The position numbers and the translations under genes are program-made. Below are positions 11,641 through 22,700 of a stretch of DNA of 64,000 nt, one piece after another (position 1 is the stretch's first letter; each line of letters begins with the position of its first letter). Below the pieces are notes generated by a model. That model saw only the letters and a list, made by a program, of their open reading frames with translations. It was not told where the DNA came from and made no database searches. The DNA comes from Corylus avellana (Eukaryota; Streptophyta; Magnoliopsida; Fagales; Betulaceae), in the NCBI RefSeq assembly GCF_901000735.1, contig NC_081545.1, positions 10,401,973 through 10,465,972 of the forward strand, written 5' to 3'.

Positions 11641-12287
11641 AGATGCCCGTCACGACGGGACATGTTGAGTCGAATGTAGGTAATTTAAAAAAGTGAATAG
11701 TTAAAATTCAAAAAAAAAAAAAAAAAAATTGTATTCTTCAACTATATTTTAATTAAATATTTGCTTAGCGGAATATGAATGCACTAAATAGTAAATGAGA
11801 GCTGCTTATATAGGGTTGTGACACAAACCTACCATTTTGTGCAGTTTAATGAGAGTGATTGACACATCTGCTTAGTACAACTTAAGAAAAGAAAACAAAC
11901 ACACCATTTCACATCCATAAATGTGAGATAAGATTTTTTAATTTTTAATAGAATTGGATTTAATCTGGTGTGTTTTTTTTTTTTTTCTTAAATTATATGA
12001 AATTAAAGTGTTAATCTCTCATTGAATGGCACGAAAAGATGAGTTTGTACGACTACCCTATAAAGTTATTCTCATAGTTAAAGATCATATCAAAATATCA
12101 AATAGTGTCTCACCATGAATAGAAAGGAAAAAAAAAAAAAATAGAGAAAAAAAGGTATTGTCTTGCAAAGTATGAATTTGGGGTTTCTCCAATTCATTTA
12201 TTATGTGTCAAGCACCCTTTAAATGATTTCATATTCATTGACCGAATTGCACGTTGCTCAATCTCTTAATGAAAAAATAAGTTCAAG

Positions 12288-12580
12288 GGACATTAAAATA
12301 TAAATTAAATAACTAAATCATTTTTTTTATATATAAATTTAAGTTTTTAGAAAAAAATGATGATTTATTATGGTCTTAAAGAGTCAGAGGTTCTGAGTTC
12401 AAACCCTTGAGTCTGTCATTCACCTTCTATTTTGATTAAATATTATACGTATCGGACATCACCTATTGAAAGTGAATTTAAGCTTACTTGTGAGGGAAAG
12501 TATTAGAATATAAATCAAATAATTAAATTCATATTTTTCTATAAGTTTAAGCTTTTAAAAATAAAATTGATGATTGAAAA
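12288..12580 (+). mobile_element. Possible TRIM retroelement remnant
   Basis: Two similar AT-rich segments (about 12288-12370 and 12500-12575), each reading AATATAAATyAAATAA-TAAAT...TTTAAGyTTTT, flank a core with GGTCTTAAAGAGTCAGAGGT, which resembles a degraded TGGTATCAGAGC primer-binding site, and a purine run TGTGAGGGAAAG just before the second segment. This is the usual plant TRIM layout, but it is degenerate and the ends and target duplication are not clear. Confidence 0.4.
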
Positions 12581-13229
12581 CGAAAGATGTCATCTGATTA
12601 GACAATCTGAGACGTGTTCAAACAGACACACTCCATTGCGACTCTATTTCAATTGGCCACCCAATCACCTGAAATTCAAACCATGTTACACCGCCATCTT
12701 TTTTTACAAATTCAACAAATTAACCTTCAGATTTATGAACTCGTGTAGATCTCACACAAATTTTACGGCAGATTCATCATTCACTATAGACATGGTAAAA
12801 AAAATAGTTGAAAAGAAAAAATCTATCATCATATATCATATATATTTATATATAATTAATAGTCGAATCACTCTCAGAAGTACCTTAATCTGCGACATGT
12901 GGCGTGACCCCTTCTTTTTTTAATGTAAAACCGGTTTTTTAAGGTATAATTTGTAAACCAATATTTAAAGAGTAAACCGGTTTTTACTTTAAAAATTGGT
13001 CATTAAATTAGCGTAATTAATGGCATTTAATTATATTTCAAGAGTTTTCCATATATAAATTATTTCATAAGTTAAGTATTATCAATGTTCAAATCAAATA
13101 AGAAAACAAATAATACAAATCAAATCATATCATATATCATATATAATAGCCGAAACCTTCTTTTGGAGTGCCTTCAAATCGCTACAAGTGGCTTGAACCC
13201 ATGTCGCGAATTGATATTTTTGATATTTG

Positions 13230-13556
13230 ATATTCTTTCATATTTTTGTTCTCTGTCCATCTCTCATTTTTTCCTCTCTCAGCGTCTCTCTCTCTTTTTC
13301 TTTTTTTTTTTTCCTTTTTTTATCTCCAAGTCAGTCACTCTCATTCCACATCTCTCTATATTGAATAGGTTCATATGTTTCTATCTCTCCTTTTTTTTTC
13401 CTCTCTCCATGTCTCTCTCTTTCTCTTTTTCTCTCCAAGTCTTTCACTCTCATTCCACGCCTCTTTCTCTCCACTCGATCTTGGAACATTAACATCTCTC
13501 CTCTTTTTCTTGCCACCTTTATCTTTCTCTTTCTCCACTCTCCAACATTAACAAAA
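13230..13556 (+). repeat. Polypyrimidine (CT-rich) tract
   Basis: About 330 bases strongly enriched in C and T on the plus strand, with CTCTCTC and T-rich runs and TCTCTCC/CACTCTCATTCCA-type subrepeats recurring near 13335 and 13447. Open frames across it are composition artefacts. Confidence 0.75.
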
Positions 13557-14046
13557 CAAAACATATTAGCCTAAAAAATCAACTTGGAGGTAATTATTCT
13601 TCTTAACCTTTTTTTTTTTTTTTTTCCTTAGACCAACAATATTTTAACATATTCTAATTTATATAAATTAAAGGTCTTATGTTTTAATTCATTTGAATGT
13701 TTATGGATTTTTTTTTTTTTTGGTGCAATTTACTCAGATTTTCAAACATATTTTTAAGCGTCTTTTTTCTTTTCTTTGCTTTTGAAAGCAATATAAGACA
13801 AATCGATATGAAATTAAGGGCCCAATACAGTAGACAATATATCAACCTTTTTTTTTTTTTTTTTTTTTTGGCTTTTGGAAGTATTTTTCATATAAAAATG
13901 CTTTCGCAACACCAAACAAATAATTAAGTACCAAATTTAATGTAAAATAATTTATTTAATTACATTAAATATAATAAAAATTCTGCGCATCACGCAGATT
14001 ATAAGATAATTCTCATAAATTATAGAGAACTCGGGTCTCACTAGCT

Positions 14047-16307
14047 GTCGACACAGTATATTGTTAATACCATAAGGAATAGAGTTTTACTTCAATTATT
14101 TGATGTGATTTGCCAAGCACGCTGCTTATGATTTGATGGGTATTCCGACAAAAAAGTTCAACAGCTAATAACAACCCCCAACTTGGATGCCTAGAGTAGG
14201 TTAAAACAATTTTACATTTTCATACATTTCAAAAAAGTTAAGACAATATTTCTACCACGCATGACAATATCCCACCTTAGATTATCAAAATGCTACATTT
14301 TCACAACATTGAACGCTGACCAATATAAATTTGTAAGGTCTCCTTAAATTTTGATATTAAAAAATAATAATTGTAACACCTTGGTCCCATATTGGGCAGA
14401 TGAGAAGAAACTCACATATAGTGGGTGGTTTATAAAGATAGTCATGAGTGTTAAGTTCCACATTGTCTAGTTACTAGGTGAAACTGGGTTTTATAACGAA
14501 TTCTAGAGAAGCTCCAAATTGACTTGTCATTTTGGGGTAATAGCGTAGATGTGGCTATCGCTTTTTCCTAGGTCGTTACAAATGATATCAGAGCCACCTA
14601 GTAAAGCCACACCATGTGGTATTAGAGCATTGCATGACGTGGCCCTGACGAGGACGTCAGAAATTTAAGAGAGGGAGTTTGTAACACCTCGGTCCCACAT
14701 TGGAAAGATGAGAAGAAGCCCACATAGAGTGGGTGGTTTATAAAGATAGTTATGGGTGCTAAGTCTCATGCATAGTTACTAGGTAAAACTGGGCTTTATA
14801 ATGAATTCTAAGGAAGCTCCAAATTGACTAGTCATTTTGTAATAATAACGTAGATATGACTAGCGCTTTTTCCTCGGTCATTACAATGATAGATACTATA
14901 TTTTTATTCGACAATATTGACTGTCAACCAACGATGGCTTAATCATTGTTAAATAAAACAATAAGATCGAAACCACAGCAACTGCCAGAATACAAAGGCA
15001 AAAGCTAACCCCACCTACAAACTGCAAATAGAAGGAAAAGCCCATCCAACAAGCAACTGCTAGAATACAAAGACAGAAGCCAAAACAAACACAAACTTTT
15101 CAACAAAAACTAATCAGCATTAACTCAAGTTGTCTCATTCCCAAGGTTAGGTAAGTTTATATTTCAACATGAAGTGACATTGGGCCTCCAATTTCTACTT
15201 TGGCATATGCAATTAATGGTGGGCAAGGAACCAAGGAACACCATATCTCCTGACCGATTGAGATGCCCAACATTTTATTCATATAGGACTTGTACATTTC
15301 GATAAGTACTTAGACCGTCTAAAATTTATTTGTAAAGATGAGTGTTATTATATACATTCTTTCTCAATAATTTAGGCAATAAATTGTTGAAGATCATAAT
15401 TCCTGATGGTAAGTGTCTCATTTGAAGGCTACCCGTGTAGATGCATATGTCACCATAGAGTGACTTTTCCAAGGTGTCAAATTTCTAATGCGTGAGGCAT
15501 TTGCTATTACTAGCAGACAAGAACCAGTAGCCTATTTGTCTGTTAAAGTACTATTAATTAAATGATTAAATTTACTCTTTCATATCAGTTTAAAATTTTG
15601 AAATAAACTATGATTTAACACTGCTTTACATGAAACATATATATATATAGACGGGGTACTTCAACCATGAATTTTGAATTTTTTTGTAAGTGTTTAATTA
15701 AATATCCTAGAATAGTAATAGACTAATAGTTTAATAAGGAGATCATTTATCTTCAATTGTTATTCATTAGTTAACTGTTTTGTTTTGTATTTTTATCTTT
15801 TAATTGTACTATTATTTTTATGGCGTTCAATTGATAAACATGGTAAACAAAAATTAATTTCAAATCTTGTATTTGTAAAATGATTAAGTTACCTCAAAAT
15901 CTTAAAAGTAGAAATTCCAGTAAAAGTTAAAACCTAACCAATCTATTATGTTAGGTGTTGAAAAATTATTCACCTAACACTTTGGCTGGAGATTGGCGGT
16001 TGGAGGTTGATAGGCCGATTCTTGGCCTTTATATGCTTCTGTATGGTGGCGGATTCATGCATCCAACTACAGTGCCTTTCTTGCAAAACAAATAGCTAAT
16101 AAGATAACAAAAAAAAAAAAAAAAAAAGGGGGATGACCTTTCCTCACATTTTTTTTTCACTATAATTTGTAACTTATGATCCATTTGTTCTAAAACAAAA
16201 TATTTTTCGTCAAAATATATTTTCAACCAAATTTTTTTTAAAAAAATTTTCGCCGCCCAACTACTACTAAAAATGAGCAACATCAAAAAATAGTCAGCGA
16301 TATATAA
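14047..16307. other. Duplicated spacer of unit B
   Basis: Similar to 43807-44264 plus 54571-55860 (unit E) and to the reverse complement of 6102-7840 (unit A), apart from the TRIM insertion. No gene seen. Confidence 0.7.
14372..14885 (+). mobile_element. Complete TRIM retroelement
   Basis: 5' LTR 14372-14580 (209 bp) and 3' LTR 14680-14885 (206 bp), both starting TGTAACACCT and ending TTACA, with a TTTATAAAG motif in each. The primer-binding site TGATATCAGAGCC follows the 5' LTR (about 14583) and a purine tract AAGAGAGGGAGT precedes the 3' LTR. The roughly 100-bp internal region cannot code. Flanks ATAAT and ATGAT fit a 5-bp target duplication with one change. The equivalent positions in copies A (near 7505) and E (near 44135) lack it, so it inserted after the units separated. 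Confidence 0.85.
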
Positions 16308-19273
16308 TGTTAACACTCCCCCACCCCCCCCCTATGATTTCTTCTTCACTGTATCGAGCATATATATAATGTTAACCTAAAAATCTACCATTGACCAATT
16401 TGGTAGGGTTACTGGCAATTACCCCAATATAACTAACTAGTAGCTGATTAGGGAATCACCACTCTAAGCATGATTAGAGTGAATACATAGGAAGGTAAAA
16501 TAAATCTAAGAAATCTAATAACCATAAATGAAGCATACGTTATCCTCGAAATATAGATATGGAGAACCTAATAGAAATACAAGTAATCTGATCAAACCTG
16601 ATAACAACATGAAGATCTCTGTCTTAAATAAATCCGTAGTGGCAATCTCTCCACTTTCCTCTTCCTAGAAAAAGGTTTCCTACAAGATGTAATAATTACA
16701 TAAATCTAAAGGCTTAGACTACTCTAGCAACAAATGCCCCATATGCCATTCCCTTCTTCATGTTTAGGAAAAATTTCAAAAAACCCACAAAAGCCTACTC
16801 ACTTCAAATTCCTTACATTTAACCAACCTTCAAGGGTTGTTACAGTGTTTCCCAATGCATAGGGAACAAAAAGTGGTTTCCTATACTTACATTATTTTAA
16901 TATAAACCTTTCTCTATCCTCTCTCATCTTTTATCTTTTTGTCTTTAATTGGGGATTGTGTTGGGATTTTGTAAAAAAAATGAGAGGAGGTGGGGAACTT
17001 GTATTTTGTAAAGAAATAATATTTTAATGGTATAGGGAAATGTAAGAGAAGATATTGTGAAATATATTTTCATTGTAAAGTAAAAGGTAGTTTTGTGCCC
17101 TAAACTTAGGAAAAATCAAAGGAAAGCTACTGCTAGTGTTCTTAGTAAGTAAACTTCACAATTGGGTACGACATGAGCCAATTATTAATGAGCAGAAATA
17201 AACGTGCAGTTTGACAAATGTTAGAAAGAGGTGTTGTCTCCGTTAATACACCATAAAAATATCATTTTGTTGAAATAAGAAGTGTACTTCCAGTGGCAAT
17301 CGCCTAAGACTTTAATGAAGAAAACTAATACTTTATTAGGTCATACCTATCACGTATAGTCTACCCGAGATAATACTCATTCTCAGCAGGGTTTGTAATA
17401 TCTTGATAAATCACTATTTCTTTTAAAATGTTAAAGGTTTCTTAACCGGTTAATAATTCCTTAAAATGAACCTTCAAACACGTGGCCTAAACCTTATTTG
17501 ATTAACACAAGCCCTCAAAGCCTTTTAGCAAGAAAAAATCCAAAGTACCCTTATTGGGTGAACGCTCGCCCAAGGGACCACACGAGTGCACGCATAAACA
17601 GTGCAAAACCCCATTGTGCATTACCCAATCATACCTCAGAGCATTTTTTACCTTTTGTGAACAGTACACGAGCAGTCGCTGCTATAGTACGCGAGCACTC
17701 GATAACCAATTTTCAGACTCTTGGACAGTACCCAAATTGCACGCTTGAAAAGTATTTTTAACCTGTTTTGAACAGTACACGAGCGCTCGACACCATAGTA
17801 CACAAATGCTCGCACCTTTTCAAGATTTTCCATGCAGCGCCCTTATCTTTTTCCCCTATATAAACCCACCCCCCCATATGACCCTTAAACCTCATTTTAG
17901 CCTCTGTTGCCCTAGAGAAACCCTGCTTGGTTGGTTTTTGAGAGTTTGTGAGGTTTGTGAGTGTTCTTGGAGAAGGAGGAGTTGTGGAATTTTAGCTATC
18001 TTCAAAGGTAACTTCTTAATCGCTTATTCTTGATTTTCTATTGTTGATTACTCTTCTAGTGTTACAAGTTTTAAAGATGCCATGACAAGTTCTTTGTACC
18101 CATTTCTTGTAAAAGCAAAAAATGATTTCGAAAGATTTTCAACCCACCCTTGTTCTTTTTAAAAGTTGCATGATAAAATGTTTTGCCCTTAGTGTACCTA
18201 TTTCTTAACAAAACCAAGAATGCTTTCAGAATGCTTTTAAACACCATTTTGATTATTTGTGTTTTGGTATATGTGTTTATTTTAAGCATAGGAAAGAAGA
18301 TGCCAACCCACAGCCTTAGATAGAAGCTTAAAATCATTTTTGGGGATTTTTGGCCAAACCCTAGCCCCTGGCCGAACGCTCGCCCTAGGGAACAAGCGCT
18401 CGACTAGAGAATGGGTTACATGCCCCTAAGTTCCATAAATGTGTACAAAGGTTTTAGCCATCCATTTTCGTTAGATGGGACCTTGTAGAGTTCTCTAGTA
18501 CTGCATATAATGATGAGTCATGTTTTGTTATAGCAATGATTCGTTATGTCGGAGGACTCAAGCGAATGTATGAGGTAAGTAAACATTTACTAACGCTTTC
18601 CTTAAAAACGTAGGATATGTCAGCCGACTGACCACGCATAGGATATGTCAGCTGAGTGACACAATAGGTTCTCTTTAACAAAATGGGCCGTTAAAACCCT
18701 AAGCTCGCATATTCGGGCAAGACGAAGCATAACATAAATGCTAAATGTTTGGGCAAGAGGTTACCTTAGAAGATGGCAAAACACACCAAGATCCCTTCCA
18801 AATCACTCTTCACTCTAGGATTAGGGTTTTTCTGGTGTTGGGAGAGACTGAGGGATGAAGATGAGTTTATATAGGGGCTTGGGGCGTGCCTTCTTCTAAA
18901 AAGTGGATAATGAGTAAAAATTACTTTTCAGAGTGTCGGCGAACGTTCGGGTACTATTTACATTGGATCAAATGGTTGAGGCATACGCTTGGGTATCACC
19001 CAATGGCCCAAAGTCTGGTCAACGAATGCTTAGGGTGGTCCCCCTAGCAAACGCTGGCACTAAGGTTAAGGGCGAACGCTCGGATGCTCCCCTAGCGAAC
19101 GTTCAGGCAGAGAGTTAGGTTTTGGTATTGTTTTAGGAAAATCTCAAGGGATTTGGGGCCACTTACAAGGGGCTTAGGTTATTGAGCTATAAAACCTTTG
19201 AAGAATATTTTTATGAAAGTGCTTTGAGAAAATAATTAACCTTTGAAAATTGGTGGTTTTTTGGGGCATTACA
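16308..19273. mobile_element. Composite LTR-like element, rearranged copy (unit B)
   Basis: This is the same insertion as at 55861-60155: the right end GGGGCATTACA is followed by TCTAA and the left end TGTTAACACTCCCCC is preceded by TATAA. It is shorter (about 2.97 kb). The plus-facing segment with palindromic U3 repeats (17560-17815) and TATA (near 17857) runs to about 18650 and joins directly to the minus-facing segment (18660-19273). The right inverted arm and part of both segments are lost. At the junction, GGATATGTCAGC is repeated at 18611-18660, consistent with deletion between related inverted or direct sequences. Confidence 0.55.
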
Positions 19274-19776
19274 TCTAACGACGATGGTCTAGCAAACTTT
19301 GATAGTGGTCTAACAAATAACAATGATCCGGCGATTGTTCGGCATAGTTTACGTGTATTTAAACAGCAATAATATTTGCACTCACTCAGGAATTAGAAGA
19401 ATAGCTTATACTAAGCCTAAAGTTGTCTCATTCCAAGAGTTCATAAATCTATATTTGAGCATGAAGTGACTCTGGGCCTCAAATTTCTACTTTTGAAGGT
19501 GCTATTAGTGGTGGGGAAGTACACGAAGTGGCCCAATCTCCTTGGAAGAGTTCCCCGTTATCCAAAAAAAAAAAAAAAACTAGTAGAACGACAACAATAT
19601 TTTTGTAAGTAGTTGCTAGTCACTCTTCCCAATTCGTAAGATTATCGGAAGTGTTCATAATACATGCCAAATAACAATTCAAGAGACAAACACTTAGTTT
19701 GTCATGAAAATTATTAAAACCGAACTAAGATGTGCATATATATATATATAAATATATATAAAGGGTGGCCTTCAAA
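19274..19776. other. 3' flank of gene B
   Basis: Matches the 3' flanks of copies A and E, with an A-run near 19565 and a short TA repeat near 19738-19760. No gene seen. Confidence 0.6.
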
Positions 19777-22700
19777 TTAAAACTTTTTGTGTGTAGGAAC
19801 CTCATCTGCGGCTTTGAGCATCATCTGAAAGGCGTTTTCCACGCATGACTTGAACTTTAGGGGATCTAAGAGTCCTTTTTCAATCCCAGCAGTAACTCTC
19901 AGATCTCCCATGTAACTTACTATTGTTATAGTAAGATTCTGCAAAACCATAATTGAAAAAGAAAAAGAAAAACAAAAACAAAAACAAAAACTTGTTACAA
20001 TGGGCCATAAATTATTATGAATCTAATTAAAAGCAATGAGTCCTAAAAGTAGTCATAAAAAATGGCAAAAAAAAAAAAATCTAGAATTTGAAAATTTTGC
20101 ACATAAATAAAAAAAATCTAACACCAAATAATACCAAAAAAAAAAAAAAAAATTAACACCAAAGATTTAATTAAGTGTAATACTAATAGTAAAGCTAGCC
20201 CTTCAATAAATGTTACGATTGACAAAATAGACCAATTGTCATAAGAGTTTGAGTCTGTAACACTACAGTGCAAAGTCCAATGTCATAAGAGTCTAGATGT
20301 CAATAAGGTGTTTACACCAACTAGGAGGTATCTCCAAAGAATTTTAGGAGTTTATCTCCAATTCTATGTCATTGTAAGATTTCCATATAAATGAGGGAAT
20401 GATTAATAAACTAAAGCAATATTAATCTCAAAGCTAGTGTTTGTAAAATGTTTTGTTTCTCTCAAAATCTAAAAGGCTTAAATTCCTTTAGAATTTAAGA
20501 TTTAGGTTCTCTTAGAATCTAACAATTTATCTCATTACATGTTTAGCTTAGGCACCGTTAAAAAAATTACAGAAGAGTAGTATTTTCGACCAATGGATTA
20601 GATTTAATTTTATCCTCTCTTTTACATGAAAAACTTAAATTCAAACTAAACCGTCTAAAAATTATAGGACATATGTTAAACTAAAGCCATATTAATGACT
20701 CATGAGAAAAGTACAAATTAAATCAAATACCCTCTATATTGGATAATAATTCAAATAAGTGACTTCTAGATAAAAATTTGCCACAAATTATTCATCCCTA
20801 TCTTTTTTTTTTTTTTTTTTTTTCACATATCCCCACAAGAGGGGGATGGAGAATTCGAACTAGTAACCACTACTTCATAAGATGTAGTATCCAGCCGATC
20901 GAACTATCACTTGGGGACTATTCATCCCTATCTATGAGAAGGTGGTCACACACTAATTAATGTTGATTTATATATATATATATATATATCAGAAGTAACA
21001 AATTATCACAAAATAAATGGACTAATTGCGTTGTTTGAGTATTATATATTACTTGAGCTAAACCCGGTGTCATAAAATAAAAGCCTTTAAGCGGATGATT
21101 AGCCATAGTCACTTGTTCCATTGGCCCAATCATGTTTGAGATTGTCATACTGGAGTTCCTCAATGTCCCATGGACATATCTAGCAGCTGCCTGCAATACC
21201 CAACATGCCCAAATTATGAGAAATTTATGATATGGCAATTCAAATATAAAAATCATTCCAATTTTCACCTCTTCTATTTATTTAGGAGACAAAAATTTGA
21301 TTATGTACTATTATGTTGCTTACCAATGTTTTTGAAGAACCTATTTTTGAAATTTCACATAGGTTTAGCATGTCACAACTTGCCTAAAATTAATAAACCC
21401 AGCCATTTGGTCTACGTACAATTTTTGAAAGGTTTTGTTTTTTGTTTTGTTTTGTTTTGTTTTTTTTTTTTCTGAGATTACAAACAGGGAACGGGGGAAG
21501 GGTTGCTTAACAATAAGCTCTGATACAACCTACTCTGTGCATATAAACGAAAACATGTTGTGTGTGATAAATGGGTGTTAAAAGTTGCATTAATTTATAA
21601 AGAAAGAAATATTGTTCAAGATTAAAAAGATCACGCATGTACCTCTGGGCCTTTAAGTTTCTTCACAATGTCCAAAAGCCTATCAGTGAGATAAACCCCT
21701 AATGAGGTTCTCCTCTTCTTGATTATCGTTTGTGCTTCCAACACATACTCAAGTGGGTTTGAGGATTTAGAATCATTAAGCTTTGGTATTGGTACATGCA
21801 AGAAGGCAATTCGGTTCCCCCATGGTGCCTCTGAGTCTCCCACCATCTCCTTGATTGATTTATAGTTCCTAACTTTCCTAGTGTTGAGCAACACCAATGC
21901 TGTAGAATCTGAATTGCTTGATTTATGGCTTATCTCTTGCATGCATAACCGGGTTCCATAGAAGATTATCCCAACAATTATATCATTCACCGTCTGCACT
22001 TCGGAAAATAAAATTCAAATGAAACAATCTATTAACAAAAGTATATACTCTAAGCATCGATTTCGCTGAAACTAGCCAAAGTTAATTAGGAACTATTGTT
22101 ATGTCCATTGCACGTTAACCAGCAGGCAAATGTTAGATGCAAAAACTATAAATTCTGAACATGAAATGGAGATAATTCTATTCTTGAAACTATGACCTTT
22201 CCCGGCTTGCCCAAGCCCATGATTTTCTTTTGTGACTTTAATATGGTTTCCTAATTTTGATTGAATTAATTAATGTAACTATGCATGTCCAGAAACATTT
22301 ATTTCGAGTACGGTTAATGGTGCCCAAACATTTAATAGAGAATCAATGCCCATCTGTAGTTATTTGTCGTGGATGGTCAAACATGATGGCCTGTGTCATA
22401 TTTTAGACATTTAAAATATGTTGCAAATAACTTGGAGACCAATAATTGTAAGTGAACTTGGAGACCAAGAACTTAGGACGGATGTTTCATATTTCATGCA
22501 AATGATCTAAAAGGTCAAACAAATTGTAACGTTCGAAACTTCAAACCAAGTCTGAAGTGGAGCTTGAAAAACCTAAAAATGCAGTTTCTAGCTAAGAAGG
22601 TTTTAGCGCACAAATTTTAATTTATTTTGTTAAAAAAAATTAAATTGGACAAGTTTAAATTAGATCAATCCACCAAAAAAAATTTGACTTCACATGAAAT

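Larger units (their letters stand above)
11641..14046. other. AT-rich spacer, no gene
   Basis: Homopolymer A runs lie near 11710-11730 and 12126-12140. A weak TRIM-like remnant is near 12288-12580 and a pyrimidine-rich tract spans 13230-13556. No exon-like or conserved coding sequence was recognised. Duplicated unit B begins at about 14047 (GTCGACACAGTATATTG). Confidence 0.6.

Noticed and set aside
12900..12990. Repeated AAACCGGTTTTT motif as a possible regulatory pair
   Set aside because: Two short palindromic repeats in AT-rich spacer without a neighbouring gene. No support for a function.
13085..13564. Frames of 135 and 77 codons, Ser/Phe-rich or Arg/Glu-rich
   Set aside because: Products of the CT-rich tract on the two strands. 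No start context, domain or splice structure.
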